64,000 nucleotides of DNA from Aurelia coerulea. Its lineage: Eukaryota; Cnidaria; Scyphozoa; Semaeostomeae; Ulmaridae. The stretch is taken from contig CM076955.1 of assembly GCA_039566865.1 (NCBI GenBank), forward strand, positions 19,265,501 through 19,329,500, written 5' to 3'. Below are positions 1-29,300 of this stretch, in pieces. The notes beneath the pieces were generated by a model that was given only the letters and a program-made list of their open reading frames with translations, did no database searches and had not been told where the DNA came from. How positions within the stretch are numbered: position 1 is the stretch's first letter; each line of letters starts with the position of its first letter. The position numbers and the translations under genes are program-made.

Positions 1-115
1 TTTTGCCCCACCGTCCTTAGTGAGCTAGTGAAAATGCCAGTTATTTTATGTACCACTTCCCTTGATTGATTGTTTGTTTGTTTGTTTGTTACTCTACTCT
101 TTTATCTAATTCAAG

Positions 116-17284
<17,169 letters not shown>

Positions 17285-18110
17285 ATGGTATGTTGAAAAG
17301 TTGAGATATTTTGTGAGATAATTCATCAAGCGAACACTGGCTTCAAATCTTAAAAGGTATTTTAATATGGGGAATGGACACTCTTTAAGCTGGTCCGGGC
17401 CAAATTGAAAATATAACCTTTTGTGTTTGACAAATTTGACACGTGTGGCTGCATTGTGTAGCTAACGAAACAGTGGGTCCGTAGGCGCTTCTTTGGCCTA
17501 TTTATTACGGCTACGAGATATAGCTATGTCTTTTCCCTACAAAGAATTGCATTGCACACCAGCAAAAAGGTGCGTGTGCAGTGATGGACAATTTTCCAAA
17601 TATTGGGGCAATGTATTTATTCAATTGGCAAGCATTGTTCGTCTCTTTTGTTTCAATCAAACAAAAGGTCTTTGTTCTACTTAGAATTGTGGTTGACCGC
17701 ACCCCCTCTCTCCCTAGCGTCCACCACTACGCGTGTGTCCACAGCACCAGTATATGTTTCAGAAATATTGTAATGCCCCTATCCATTCCTAAGAGAACTA
17801 ATAGCCACTCTCTCTATATTTTCTAAAGATTTGAAGCTTGTGGTCACAAAGTTGTGGTATAATAGATATAATTTTTCTGTCAATGGCGATATAGGGCGAG
17901 GGGCTCTCTAGTTTTGTTGAAACAATTTCGAAGTATTTTAAACTCGTAAATTCTTTTGACACAGTTTTACTACTAATCCATGATATTCTAACAAGGTTCT
18001 GTTGCTGTTATTTGTCATTTACTGTTAACCCTGTTCTCCCCATAAGAAAGTATGTGAAAGTAGCTGTAGAATAAACTTCCTAATTTCAAACTTTGCACAA
18101 TCAAGTGGGA
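17285..18110. other. RNF216 3' UTR / downstream region
   Basis: About 800 bp after the stop codon, up to the candidate AATAAA at 18070. No repeat family was recognised; probably the 3' UTR. Confidence 0.45.
18070..18075 (+). terminator. Candidate RNF216 poly(A) signal
   Basis: An AATAAA lies about 790 bp after the RNF216-like stop, the first one I see downstream on the plus strand. A transposon of the AGCATAG family begins 45 bp later (18120). Use of this signal is inferred only. Confidence 0.4.
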
Positions 18111-18119
18111 CGTTTTGCC

Positions 18120-18644
18120 AGCATAAGTTCCAAATCTTTATCTCGGCGTAAAAAGATGGGTGTAAAATTCAATGACCTATTTCTCCTGATCAAATGGGTT
18201 GAAAGAAACTTTAGATACTTATCTATAATTCTACCGTTGGACTTTTCAGAAATTTTGAATGTTTTTGGAAATTACAGCGTATCTTACATTTCAACTCATT
18301 TGAGGATGTGACGTCATCAAATTTCTAAATCATAAACCAGATGAGTGACAGACTTTTGCTTGATACCATATCGTAGGCATTCATAAATTATGGTTTTCTT
18401 CGAAATTATTTCATGTTACGTCAAACAGTTTAGAAATTACGATGATTTTAAGTTTTTTTGAAAATGTTTCTTGAATTCTTGCAAAAGAAGAAAAATACTC
18501 TAATTCTGAAAATATTGAAGATTTCAGAAAATTCCAACGGTAGAATTATAGAGAATTAGCTAAAGTTTCTTTGAAGTCATTCAGTTCAAAGAAATGGGTC
18601 ACTCAATTTTACACCAGCCTTTTTAAAGATTTGGAACCTATGCT
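18120..18644. mobile_element. MITE, AGCATAG family, with perfect 9-bp duplication
   Basis: AGCATAAGTTCCAAATC to GATTTGGAACCTATGCT, flanked by CGTTTTGCC on both sides (18111-18119, 18645-18653). It is nearly the same length as the copy at 14419 (525 against 523 bp). Confidence 0.9.
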
Positions 18645-18892
18645 CGTTTTGCCTTAATTTTCTAAAAATGGCAAGAGTCGAGCCTTTTATAGCATGGTCT
18701 CAAGTTTTTAAGAAAGGCATTGTAAACTTCTATGGCCTCTTTGTTTGAACTGATTGGCTTTAAAGGAACTTAGGATACTTTGCTGTAATTCTACTTTTGA
18801 AATTTTAATAATACCATGGTTATTTTGTAAATCTCAGTTTAAAGGGGTACATCGCTTTAAAAAGGGGCCCTGTTTTGGTAACTTTTAGAAAT

Positions 18893-19072
18893 GGACTTTT
18901 TAGCTATTCTACAAAAGAGCCTGGATCGAGCATTGTTTTTATACATTTTTATATGGGAGGGTTGATTAAGTGGCGTTAGAGCCTCTATCACTATTGTGCA
19001 CATTCGAAAATTCTACAGAATGTAGCAAAATACCGTTCGACTCTGATTCTTTTCAGAATAGCTAAAAAGTCT
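18893..19072. mobile_element. Short MITE with TTTTAGCTATTCT ends
   Basis: The inverted ends are GACTTTTTAGCTATTCT / AGAATAGCTAAAAAGTC, length about 180 bp. It carries CTGGATCGAGC and GTGCACATTCGAAAA modules shared with copies at 22721 and 38177. Confidence 0.7.
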
Positions 19073-19784
19073 ATTGAAGGTTCATGGCCCCTTCAACCTC
19101 CAATTTCAAAATAATGGATTTTGCGTTTTTGAAAGGAAGGATCCGGGAGGATGCTCAGTTCTTATTTTTTCTAGTTTGACAATTCATTCATACATAAATT
19201 TTCCCATTGGGAATCTGGAGATCAAAAGGTTTAAGTGCTAACCTTTGACCAAACTTTAACAAATTTATAGTTATAAAAATTAGAATTTTTGACAAACATT
19301 GATAGATTTAAACGTTTTATGTAAATACAAATGTTTTGTTGCAATTTGTTAAAATTTTCAAGAAGTTGAAAGATATTTCGAAGAATTAAATATATCTCCG
19401 AATCATTATTTGTTTACAACTTCTTCAAATTATTTTGAGTATGATTTATTTCAACAACAAGATAAACACAAGCACGGTGTGACCCAAAGAGATGCAGGCT
19501 ATATGCTATCTAAAAGCTGTGAAATTGGGATTTTATGCTAACTTGAGCGAAGGCAGTACACGACGACCTCAGGGCATGTTCACTTGCAAAGGCCTCAAAA
19601 TTTTTCGATTTCTACTGGCTACGCCAAAAAGGTTCTCACTTTCCAAAGGCCATAATGAATGGTTCGTTGGTCCTATTTTCAAGATCGATAGTTTGGTCTT
19701 TAGCTGAAAGAACTTTCTGCATGATTAATGGCATCGTGGCATTGGCTTGGACAAGCGACAGTTCATAGGATGGAAAAGGCGAAG

Positions 19785-19983
19785 CAGGGGTGGCGCCTGG
19801 TGAGGGCTAGGGGGGCTACAGCCCCCTCGTCGGAAGCATCTGGCCCCCCGTCGGAGGACATTTTGGGTTCTTGTCGGAGGAAATTTGGCAAAATGACGTA
19901 TGAAAGCTGCATTTTCTAGCCATTTTAGCTCCCCTGTCGGAAGCTCCAGCCCCTCTGTCGGAAGATTCCTGGCGTCACCCCTG
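19785..19983. mobile_element. Small hAT-like MITE
   Basis: CAGGGGTGGCGCCTGG to CCTGGCGTCACCCCTG, flanked by AGGCGAAG / AGGCAAAG (7 of 8). It has repeated TCGGA(G/A)G(A/C) blocks inside. A related inverted fragment lies at about 33590-33779. Confidence 0.78.
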
Positions 19984-20419
19984 AGGCAAAGCTCTTACGA
20001 TACGCAACCTCTTGTCTGACAGCTTGGTGACATTGGTCTATTGTTTGTTTGTGGTGATGACCCTCTGGTGTCCTTTTCATCTTTGATGCTTTGATGATCT
20101 AGGGCCCTAAGGGTCTCCTCAGGGGTCCTAGGGTCTTAGGGTCCGGTTTTTACAACATGCCCTTTGATAGGAATGCTGCATGAGATTTCTTGCAAAGGAT
20201 TCTTGATCGATAATCGGAGTCAGCCTTTATGGATGGAAAATGACCGATCAAAGTTTTATAGGAAAATTAAATAACTTCAAAATGACTTGGGAAGTCACAC
20301 ATGGATGACTTATAATCCGCTGGAAGAGCGGGTGCTCGATGTTTGCACAAATTTCATTACAAGCAAAAAGACAATTTTAACAATTTTCGCAAATTTGGGC
20401 TGTTTCCGTCTTGTTCAAG

Positions 20420-20700
20420 ACAGTAGCCTTGTCACTGATTCTTTTCCATTTCTTTTGCTTTGGTCGTTCTCTGTTAGTTTGTCTTCTGCTTTGTTTATTG
20501 GTTTCAGGTCGTTGTTTATTTCTTTAATGTTCTATTAAAAAGTTATTTGCCTGATCCATGTTTCCTTGTTTTGGTCTTCCTCGGTTTCTTTTCGTTCTTT
20601 GAAAGCTAATTTTGCTGGAGTTCTTTCTGGCAACCTTTGCATGTGTCCTGGTCGTATTCTCTTTATTTCAGATGTGAGTGTACTTATTTGATGTGATCTT
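20420..20700 (-). mobile_element. LINE reverse-transcriptase C-terminal fragment
   Basis: The minus strand reads RIRPGHMQRLPERTPAKLAF followed by KERKETEEDQNKETW, matching the terminal motif of LINE reverse transcriptases (GHVxRxPExxPAxxAL...GRPKxTW). Degenerate, no intact frame. Confidence 0.65.
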
Positions 20701-20999
20701 TTATAGGTCTCTTTTATCCGTTAATTTGATATTCAAAATTCTGCGTAACAGTGTTCTTTAGAAGACATCGACAATTTCTTCTGATTTCTTGGTTGAATCA
20801 AAGTGCTTATGTTGTACTTTATTTCATTGTTTATCTTTGTAAAACTGCACTACAAAAGGTGATCTGACGTCAAATCAAGAATTTAGCCTAAATCATACGC
20901 CTGTTGCAAGCATGAGTTATTGTTTGTTTGTTTGCTCAAAGTTAAGCTGAACTGAGACGCTTAAGGCCAAGCGAGAGTGTAGTGGTGTTTTCTGTCACG

Positions 21000-23900
21000 A
21001 TGCATCGAAAAACTTGGTGCTGCAGTGACAAAATACCTGAATCGCGACCATACAGTACAGGCCGCCGTACGGCATGGGAAGACCCAAGCAGGCGAGCGCC
21101 CGGCGAAAGTTACTACAGCCAACCTGCAAGTTATGGGATTCCAAGGAAGTCTCGTAAACAATATTTGGGTCAGTTGCTTTCTGAGTTTGAGAAGTGTACT
21201 CAACAGTCTGATGATCTCCTACAAATAAGAAAGGTTGGTTGAAAAATTTGTCAATTGATTCTTCTGATGAGTTCACTATGGATTGCTGTGTTGGAAAGTA
21301 ATTTGCTAAATACACGAATTTTTACAAGAAATGTTGTGAACACCGGGTGACTCAACAAGAAGTCAACATGTTTGGCGGGCTGTGGAATAAGAAGTACGTG
21401 GCTGATTTTCAAAACTAAAATGTTAATCTACTAGTCAAAGGTTAACTCAGATGGTAAGATTTTGTTTGGTAAAGGCACTCATCCTTTAGACCCAGAAATT
21501 AGAAAATGCTGGTTTGTATGGAAATGAGCATTCCACGTTAGATTTTGGTCCATGATTTACATACCATTGATATTTCATTTATTTTCTATTTCTGAAACTG
21601 ACAGTTGCGTTGAATTTCAATGGCAAGTATGAAATATGGACCAGAATAGAACGTAGATTTCTCTATCCCATACAAACTCCATACCGACATGTTCCTTATT
21701 CTCGAGTCTAAAAGACAAGTGATTTCACCAAACAAAATTTTCACGTTTCAGTTAGCCTTTCGCTGATAGATTAACATTTTGACTTGGAAAACTTGGTACT
21801 GTGGTATGTACTAAATAATAGGTACTAGAAGAAAAAGGGACGGAAAAAACAGACAGATTTTCCCATTGACCATGTACCTGTTATTCCACAGACAGCCCAC
21901 CGAACGTGTTAACTTTCCCGTTAGTTTTCTCAATTAATCAGCGGCTAGTGAATTCAAGGATCTGCGTGAAATAAATCAAAATAGTCGAGTACTGCAAAAA
22001 ATTTACTTCAGAACTGTTTATTTCACCTAAAGCATACATACATTAAAATCGAAAACTTTCGGACGATCAAACTTTCGGACAATTTTTCCGAAACTTTTCT
22101 GTCCGAGAGCTTTCGATTTTAATGTAAGCTTATTCGTTGTACTGTGTTACTCCTTACTTCTACTGGAGTAATTTATAAGCAGATGCGTGTTTTCATAAAA
22201 CTTTCAGTTACTAAGTGTAATTTTGGTATTTCCTTTCAGGAATTTGATCGAGTGAAGAGAAGCATTGAAGAAATGCAGTCAAAGGTCGAAGACCTGAAGT
22301 TCGAAAGTAAAGTAAGTTTGATTTTCTGCTCGCTGAAAGTACTGACTTGGTCATAAAGCTTTCTTATGTAATTTTATGGCGTAGTTGTGTACTTTGCAAC
22401 CAGAACAGTTAGGGTGACAGGGTTCGATCTATGTACGAGCCCCCACAACTTGAGCATCATAGCAAGGGGTTGCGGATTCGATTAAAGTTTGTGAACTCCT
22501 ACGTTTAACTCAATGAATTTGGCATCAATTGATAACTAAGAAATTACAGGATCTGCACTTAAGGTGGCTCACTACCGAAAATTTCAAAATGACAAAAAAG
22601 CGATAAGGTGGCTCACTACCAAGTAAGAATTAGGTAAAACACACAAAAAACAATTGGTTAAGGTGGCTCGCTACCAATAAAACTTTCACGCACTTGGTGT
22701 CCTATTGCCCATGGTGATAATAGACCTTTTAGCTATGCTGAAGAGAATCTGTATCGAGTGATATGTTGCTACATTTTGCAGATTTTTCGAATGTGCATAA
22801 TAGTGATAGAAGCTCTAACGTCACTCGATCGAACGTCGCATATCGAACGTCGCATATAAGAATGTATTTAGACTAAGGCTCGATCCAGGCTCTTCTGTAG
22901 AACAGCTAAATGGTCTATTGTCCGTTTTGCAATCAGCCAAACTTTTAATTTGCATTCATATCAATTGCGTATTTCCGGGACTACGACTCGTCAAAAATTG
23001 GCGAACTTGATTTGGCGCACCCTGTAGAAATTATTTGGCCCCGTAAGATCGTATATTTTTGGCAAAAGACCATTTCGCAATTTGGAGAAAGAGACTGAGG
23101 AGAGCGCGGCCCATTCTGACAGCCTTGGCAACAGGGAAATCTAGGGAATCCCCTCTTCTGCAGTGTGAAGTGTACGGTTGGCGGCTCGCTCGCATCTCTC
23201 TCCAAACTCGAGTTATTTACGATTTATTTGCAACTTCCAAGAGTTATGCGATGCTTGTTTAGTATGGTAAGTGTTGTCTTTGGATTATGTAGCCGTTTTG
23301 CAATCTTTTCGCTCATTTGTGAATGTATTTTGAGCCATTTTATTTCAGTTGTTTCCCTCGACTTTGAAACGGCTCAGTTTAGGCCCAGCTGCAGAAGAGG
23401 GGATTTCCTAGATTTCCTACTTGTTGCTAAGGCTGTCAGAATCGGCCGCGCTATCCTCAGTCCCTTTTCCAAATTGCGAAATGGTCTATTACCCTCTTTG
23501 ACTCACGGAGGGCAAAGTACGGAGTGACGTCTATGGGATAGGTTGAAATTTCCTGTCGGGCGTCTTTAGTGTCTTCTTGGGATTAGCTGTCATGGTCCAA
23601 GGGATTTGTGATAGTGTTGGTGCACCGCATTTTGAAGTGCACATCGACCGATGGTTAGGGCTTGTACATACTGCCAGTCATAACAAACTGCCAATATGAT
23701 CAAGGCTAGTTGGTATATTTTCAAAATATTTCCCGTTCTATTGCAAACTGTATTATTTCAAGTGCCAATATGTGACCACGCTCTTATTTATATAGCATAT
23801 TGTCTGAATATATTCACCGTATCTGTGCCTGAGGTTTGCTTAATGTTCGTGAGTCCCCCAAAGGGTCCTTTTATTATAAAGATGAAATAATCTTCCTTTT

Positions 23901-25679
23901 ACAGGTGTCAGGAGACAAAGTCAAGTTTTTGTCAAAAGATCTCCAAGAAGCCAAAGAAAATCATTTTCAGTTGCGAGATGAAATATCAAGAGAATTTAGA
24001 AAAACTTATAAAAAGATTGGAACATTGGATAAAGAAGTAGATTTGATCAAATATCGACAAGCTATGGCTAGTAAAAAGGTATACGCTGATTTAAAGGCTC
24101 CTTGGTAGCCTGCGTGTAGCCTCAACACTCCTTGAAAGTATACTATAGAGGAGGTAGTGTTGAAGCTGCACGCAGGCTAGCTATTTGGTAAATGATGTTC
24201 GTTTTACCATGGGTGGTAACTGGTAAGACTTGGACTGCTGCAGAACAAGGGCAGATTTTGTAATACAATAGCAAAAGTTGCGTTTGATTGACACCTCAAT
24301 TCAAAGCGATTAGCGGATGCAGACAAAGGAAATTCTCTCAACCAGTAATTCAAAACAAACAAAGCCGCAAAAGTTTCCCCGAAACTAGTAGGGCAAACTC
24401 TCGCCTTGTGCAAGCGAAAGATGGTTTTTAAGAGAAGTTATGTGCTTATAACGAAAGAAGAAGGGTAAATCGAAAGTTCTGTCGCTTAGATTATGTCTAT
24501 TTGATTTAGGAGCCGAGCAGAAGGCATTGCAATTCTCGCGTCTTTAGGGCTTAAAATGAAACGATTACAAAACAGCTCCTAAATCAAATAAACATAATCT
24601 AAGCGACAGAGCATTAGATTTACCCTTCTTCTTTCGCTATAAGCACATAACTTCTCTTAAAAACCATCTTTCGCTTGCACAAGGCGCGAGTTTGCCCTAC
24701 TAGTTTCGGGGAAACTATTGCGGCTTTGTTTGTTTTGAATTACAGGTTGAGAGAATTTCCTTTGTCTGCATCCGCTAATCGCTTTTAATTGAGGTGTCAA
24801 TCAAACGCAACTGTTGCTATTGTATTACAAAATCTGCCCTTGTTCTGCAGCAAGGTTCCAAATCTTTAAATCGGCGTAAAAAGGTGGGTGTGAAATTCTA
24901 CGACATATTTCTTCTAGCTGAATGGCTTAAAAGAAACTTCAGCTACCAATCTATAATTCTACCGTTGGAATTTTCAGAAATCTTGAATATTTTTCGAAAT
25001 TACAGCATATGTTACATTTCAACTCATTTGAGGATGTGACGTCATCAAATTTCTAAATCATAAACCAGAAGAGTGACAGACTTTTGCGTGATACCATATT
25101 GTAAACATCCATAAACTATGCTTTTCTTGGAAATTATTTCATGTTGCGTCGGACAGATTAGAAATTACGATGGTTTTAAGTTTTTTTGAAAACTTTTCTT
25201 GAATTCTCGAAAAAAAAGAAAAGCCCTCTTATTCTGAAAATATTGAAGGTTTCAGAAAAGCCCAACGACAGAATCATAGCAAAATAGCCAAAGTTTCTTT
25301 GAAGCCATCCAGTTCAAAGAAATAGGTCATTAAAATTCACACCAACCTTTTGAAAGATTTGGAACCTATGTTTTGGACTGCTTACCCGCTTTTTGGCTCT
25401 TTTTGATTTTCGTCAATATTTGTCCGCAATATTGGGTTGATTGGAGTATTATAAAGATTATATCCCCAAAACCAATCTTAAAACAACGCAATTTGTATCG
25501 ATAAAATTTAATTATTGTCCCTGCAGCATCAACTGGAAATGGAATCACTTCGATGGGAATTCTCGTCTTCTCGACCACAGTGTATACCGTCTTGTCCACC
25601 AAATATTGACATGGATGCTTATACGCACAGGAATATGAACAGAGAGAACATTGCGTTCCAAGATTATACAATGGTTTGA
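21000..25679 (+). CDS. Small coiled-coil protein, unrecognised (4 exons)
   Basis: Exons: 21000-21233, 22240-22311, 23905-24078, 25527-25679, each joining in phase 0, giving 210 residues and a TGA stop at 25677. AATAAA follows at 25707. Residues 1-50 are basic and Ser/Tyr/Pro-rich. From about 54 to 165 the protein is a predicted coiled coil with heptad-like Leu/Ile/Val spacing and many Lys/Glu (QYLGQLLSEF, FDRVKRSIEEM, VKFLSKDLQEAKEN, LRDEISREF). The C-terminus is a non-helical tail with CIPSCPPN and NMNRENIAFQ. The first ATG (21000) is chosen because the frame is open back to a stop at 20943; an upstream exon joining this frame is possible. No family was recognised. Splice sites, continuous coiled coil across three introns, and the poly(A) signal support a real gene. 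It is convergent with GET4. Confidence 0.65.
21360..21910. mobile_element. Foldback MITE in coiled-coil gene intron 1
   Basis: AACATGTTTGGCGGGCTGTGG at the left pairs with CCACAGACAGCCCACCGAAC at the right, and further inner stretches are complementary (for example TTTTGTTTGGT / ACCAAACAAAA). No target duplication was identified. Confidence 0.65.
22045..22125. repeat. Short perfect-ended hairpin
   Basis: ACATTAAAATCGAAAACTTT pairs with GAGCTTTCGATTTTAATGT, with tandem ACTTTCGGAC repeats in the loop. It could be a micro-MITE; about 80 bp, 110 bp before an exon. Confidence 0.55.
22558..22680. repeat. Three spaced copies of TAAGGTGGCTCACTACC
   Basis: Copies begin near 22560, 22603 and 22659 (the third with CTCGCTACC), separated by different short spacers. 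They lie in intron 2 of the coiled-coil gene. Confidence 0.6.
22721..22917. mobile_element. Short MITE with TTTTAGCT ends, copy 2
   Basis: TAGACCTTTTAGCT to AGCTAAATGGTCTA, with the internal CTCGATCCAGGCTCTTCT module inverted relative to the left half. Contains a local tandem ATCGAACGTCGCAT duplication. Confidence 0.7.
23055..23515. mobile_element. Foldback repeat in coiled-coil gene intron
   Basis: The left arm (about 23060-23180: CCATTTCGCAATTTGGA, CTGACAGCCTTGGCAAC, GAATCCCCTCTTCTGC) is the inverse of the right arm (about 23385-23505). The loop is about 200 bp. No target duplication was seen. Confidence 0.7.
24106..24179. repeat. 74-bp hairpin, TAGCCTGCG family
   Basis: TAGCCTGCGTGTAGCCTCAA pairs with TTGAAGCTGCACGCAGGCTA. 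It starts 27 bp after the exon donor at 24079. It shares its terminus with the 514-bp element at 31345. Confidence 0.65.
24244..24844. mobile_element. MITE, AACAAGGGCAG family (nested)
   Basis: AACAAGGGCAGATTTTG to CAAAATCTGCCCTTGTT, 601 bp, foldback throughout. It sits in the left terminus of the AGCATAG-family element that follows directly. Confidence 0.85.
24849..25372. mobile_element. MITE, AGCATAG family, left end disrupted
   Basis: AGGTTCCAAATCTTTAAAT to AAAGATTTGGAACCTATG. TTGGACTGCT occurs after its right end and again just left of the preceding element, so the outer duplication encloses both. Confidence 0.8.
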
Positions 25680-25706
25680 TGATACGAATAATTATTCAAC
25701 ATATTC

Positions 25707-25712
25707 AATAAA
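25707..25712 (+). terminator. Poly(A) signal of the coiled-coil gene
   Basis: AATAAA 28 bp after the TGA stop of the coiled-coil gene, at a usual distance for a short 3' UTR. Confidence 0.55.
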
Positions 25713-26151
25713 CATTACATAATTTATTTCTAAAATTATAAATTGAAAGCACTGCAGACGAATCTTAGTATGAAACAAAAAATGGGCATAACGTCGAAAG
25801 ATTTGTGCCAGTACTTGCAAGAATTCTCCTGCCATCATATCATATTAAATGTTGTCAGATTTTCAGCGCAGTTTCTTTGTGTACTTTGCAAAAATTACTG
25901 CAAAATGAGAATATTGTTTCACAATGGTTTTCCTTCAATTTGTCTTGTTTTTAAAGTGAGGCAGAGGCTCCTTACTGCGACTTTTTGGCGTTGTAATGGG
26001 GATATTTCGTATTTGGGAGAACCCGACCCTGTTTTTTAAGTTTTGTGTGCGATCACCGAGTTTGAATAGCCTACTGTATTTAGCTTTAAGATGCCTTCCT
26101 GTCCCCATTAAAGGTTGGAATTTTAACAAAAAGTCACATGTTACACCCAAA

Positions 26152-26157
26152 TTTATT
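26152..26157 (-). terminator. Candidate GET4 poly(A) signal
   Basis: TTTATT on the plus strand reads AATAAA on the GET4 strand, about 215 bp after its stop codon. It is a plausible end of the GET4 3' UTR; use is inferred. Confidence 0.35.
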
Positions 26158-26372
26158 AAAGTAGAGTTTTCACCAAATATGCGGAGGATTCACCATAGAA
26201 AACCATACCTCGTGAGGGTACATATTCCAGATTGCTCGCATCTTTTTTACCGATCTTAGGGCGCAGAAACTGAAAGGGTTCATTCAACAGCAGAGCTGCC
26301 TTGCCAATTGTTATAATAACGATAATGCAATGTTCTATCTACTGTGCGTGAGAACAAAATGAAATATATAAG

Positions 26373-29300
26373 TTAGTCTATATCTTCTTCGGCTGCAGCT
26401 TCAACTTCCATGGACGAATCTCCCATCATGCTTTGCACTATATCACCTACGTGAAAACGAAAAATTTGGTCTGCTGTTTCTTCGAGAGTTAATTACCTAA
26501 GTTCCTTGTGCCCCTGTGGTAAATCTTGCTCAACTGTTGACAGAAGCAACATCGTCAAATCAAAGAGCACAAGGAAACAAGGTATTCCACGTAATAAGTA
26601 TATTCAGCAGCAGCAAATGCCCTTTGTCAGCAAAATATTGCAAAGTCCTCGCCAATAATATTGCACTCTGATCATTGCGGATCAGGACCCTAATGATAAC
26701 AATATTGTAAATATTAATAGGTTATTCTATTTGAATATTCTTAAATTAATATTATTATTATTATTAATTCTAGCAACTGCTTTGCCAAAGGTGTTTAAAA
26801 AGTCACTATTAACTTTTCTAGGGGTTTTTTAATATTAAGCTGAAATTTTCGAGAGTGGTGGTGCCTTTCTCTAAGCATAATAGAATTAAAATTTTAAAAT
26901 GTAAAAGCCTTCAACTTTCAGAACATCTCAAGTTGTGTCATTATTCAAAATCCGCATACAAGACAATGGCAGATAGCATAGTAAAACATCAAAAAGGCTA
27001 TTGGGCTAAACTTCATTTGATGGAAGAAAGACATTAAACAACGTCCATCTGAAACTTTTCTGCCATATTTTGGCTAAAAATATGTTTGCTAGTGCCCATA
27101 GATCTTCGCTTTATTTCTTTCCAGAAAATCATCTGTTAATGATGAACGTGGTATCGTAAGATGCTTTCACACATGATTTAGCATTGAAGAATGAGACCAA
27201 TACTCACCGATCATTCCCATCAGCCCTTCTGGTCTCTTTTCCTCTTTGGGTGGTAGGCCGAAGAATAATTGTCCAATTTTATCTAAATACTGTAATAAGA
27301 AGATTAACTGTAAATTTTGAAGTGACAAGAACCTGATATACTGGGCGAGTCAAAAAATTCCCAAGACGTTGGAAAGCCTGTAGCTCTTGAACCAACGAGG
27401 ACAGATTTGATAATACAATAGCATCAGTTGTTTTTGATTGACACCTCAATTCGAAGAACAGGGACAGATTTTATAATACAACAGCATCAGTTGCTTTTGA
27501 TTGACACCTCAATTCAAAGCGATTAGCCATTGCAGACAAAGGAAATTCTCTCAACCAGTAATTCAAAACAAACAAAGCCGCAAAATTTGCCCAAACCAGT
27601 AGGGCAAACTTTCACCTTGTGCACATGAAAGGTGGCTTTAAGAGAACTTATGTTATTATTACGAAAGAAGAAGGGTAGATACCAGCACCTCTAAGGGGAC
27701 CATTATGGAATTAAGGTCATCTTGACCTTTTAATGCTATCCCTGCCACTGTAATTAGGGGTGTTTTTCCTTTACGTTTTTAACATTAATTATTGTATTGT
27801 ATCTATTTTTATATTATATAACTTGTAAATAATTGTAATTGTGGCAAAATGATACATACATACATACATACATACATACATAGATCTAAAGATCTGCCTG
27901 GCAGATTTTGCTTATTTGATTCAGCACCCGAGCAGAAGGCATTGGAATTGAGGTGTAAACTAAAGAAACTGATGCTATTGTGTTACAAAATCTGTCCTCA
28001 TTTCTCAAAACATTTATGATGTTCCTAATGTTTGTGTAGCTTACATATCAACTTAAATAATAAAATTATGTTCGTGAAAATCTCTCTCAAATGATTATCA
28101 GTTTTATAAAATGCTTCATTTCAAAATTCTTCAAAACAGGCCCAAAATCAGTGATCAAGTGTGCTAGCAACAGCGGCAGGCTCTCCCAATGAGATTGACT
28201 GGATCCCTGTTGTCTTATCTGATGGCTTTTGCCTTTGAGTTAACACTATGGAAAATATCGGTTAGAATGTTCTACTGTATATATTTGTGTAAAAATACGA
28301 AATATGAAGCAGAAAATGTATGCAAAAGATATCCGTTACAACGTCTTGGAAACCAGTTCACCTCAGCTATATTCATTCCTCTAAATATTCTACTGAAAAG
28401 ATTTGATGGCTTACCTCGAAATATATAGGATCTCTAGAAATGGAGGGTTGATACTGTTCGCAAAGAGTCGTAAATTGTTGCAGTGAGCCACTGAAATAAA
28501 CAGAGTGAATCGTAATTCAAATTTTGCGCACAGAGCCCCGGTACATGGAACGGTGTATTACTTAAAATTACAGCAATTTTCCATTGTTACTAAGCTTGAT
28601 ATACAAACTTAGGGTATAACTTGAGTTTCAAAATCTTATGAAAACAGACGTTCTCATTGTCTCATGAATTTTGGTGAACACAACTGGAAAACTACAAGTT
28701 TAATGAACTACTCACATTTCGACAGCTAGTAAAAGGAAGGCGATGAAATTCAAAAGTGGTTGTTTGTATGGTCGATCCCTTCTCTTGATACCAGGATGTT
28801 TCTCTACATAGGTGCAAAATAGCAAACTAGCTACAGGTGTCTTTTGTAAACAGAGAACTCTACAAGGAAAATAAAACAGTTAATGAATTATAATCAAACA
28901 ATGATACAATGTGCCATTGTTGGAGATACGAATCATCAAAGTTCAAGCAAATGGTTATTCCCCAAAAAGGAAACCTGTGATCATGTGCAGAAAGCATGCT
29001 AGATTGTGGAAAGAATGTGAGTGGAGAAACCAACTACAATCCAAACAAGGATTAACAAAGGAACAAAGAGATTCTCGCGCATGGCAATATGTCTCCCGGC
29101 TGTTGATCTGCTTTGAACTTTACCAGCATAACAACAGGCTTAGACAAAAAGAGCAAACCTCGGTACCCACAACAAGCCAAAAGTTCTTATCAAAACTCTG
29201 AACATTTCAAACAACCCGTTGTTGGAGCCAAAAGAGTATCAACTTTTGAAAACCTTTATAACTACAAATAATCAACAAATTTCATTGTACTGTATGCTAT

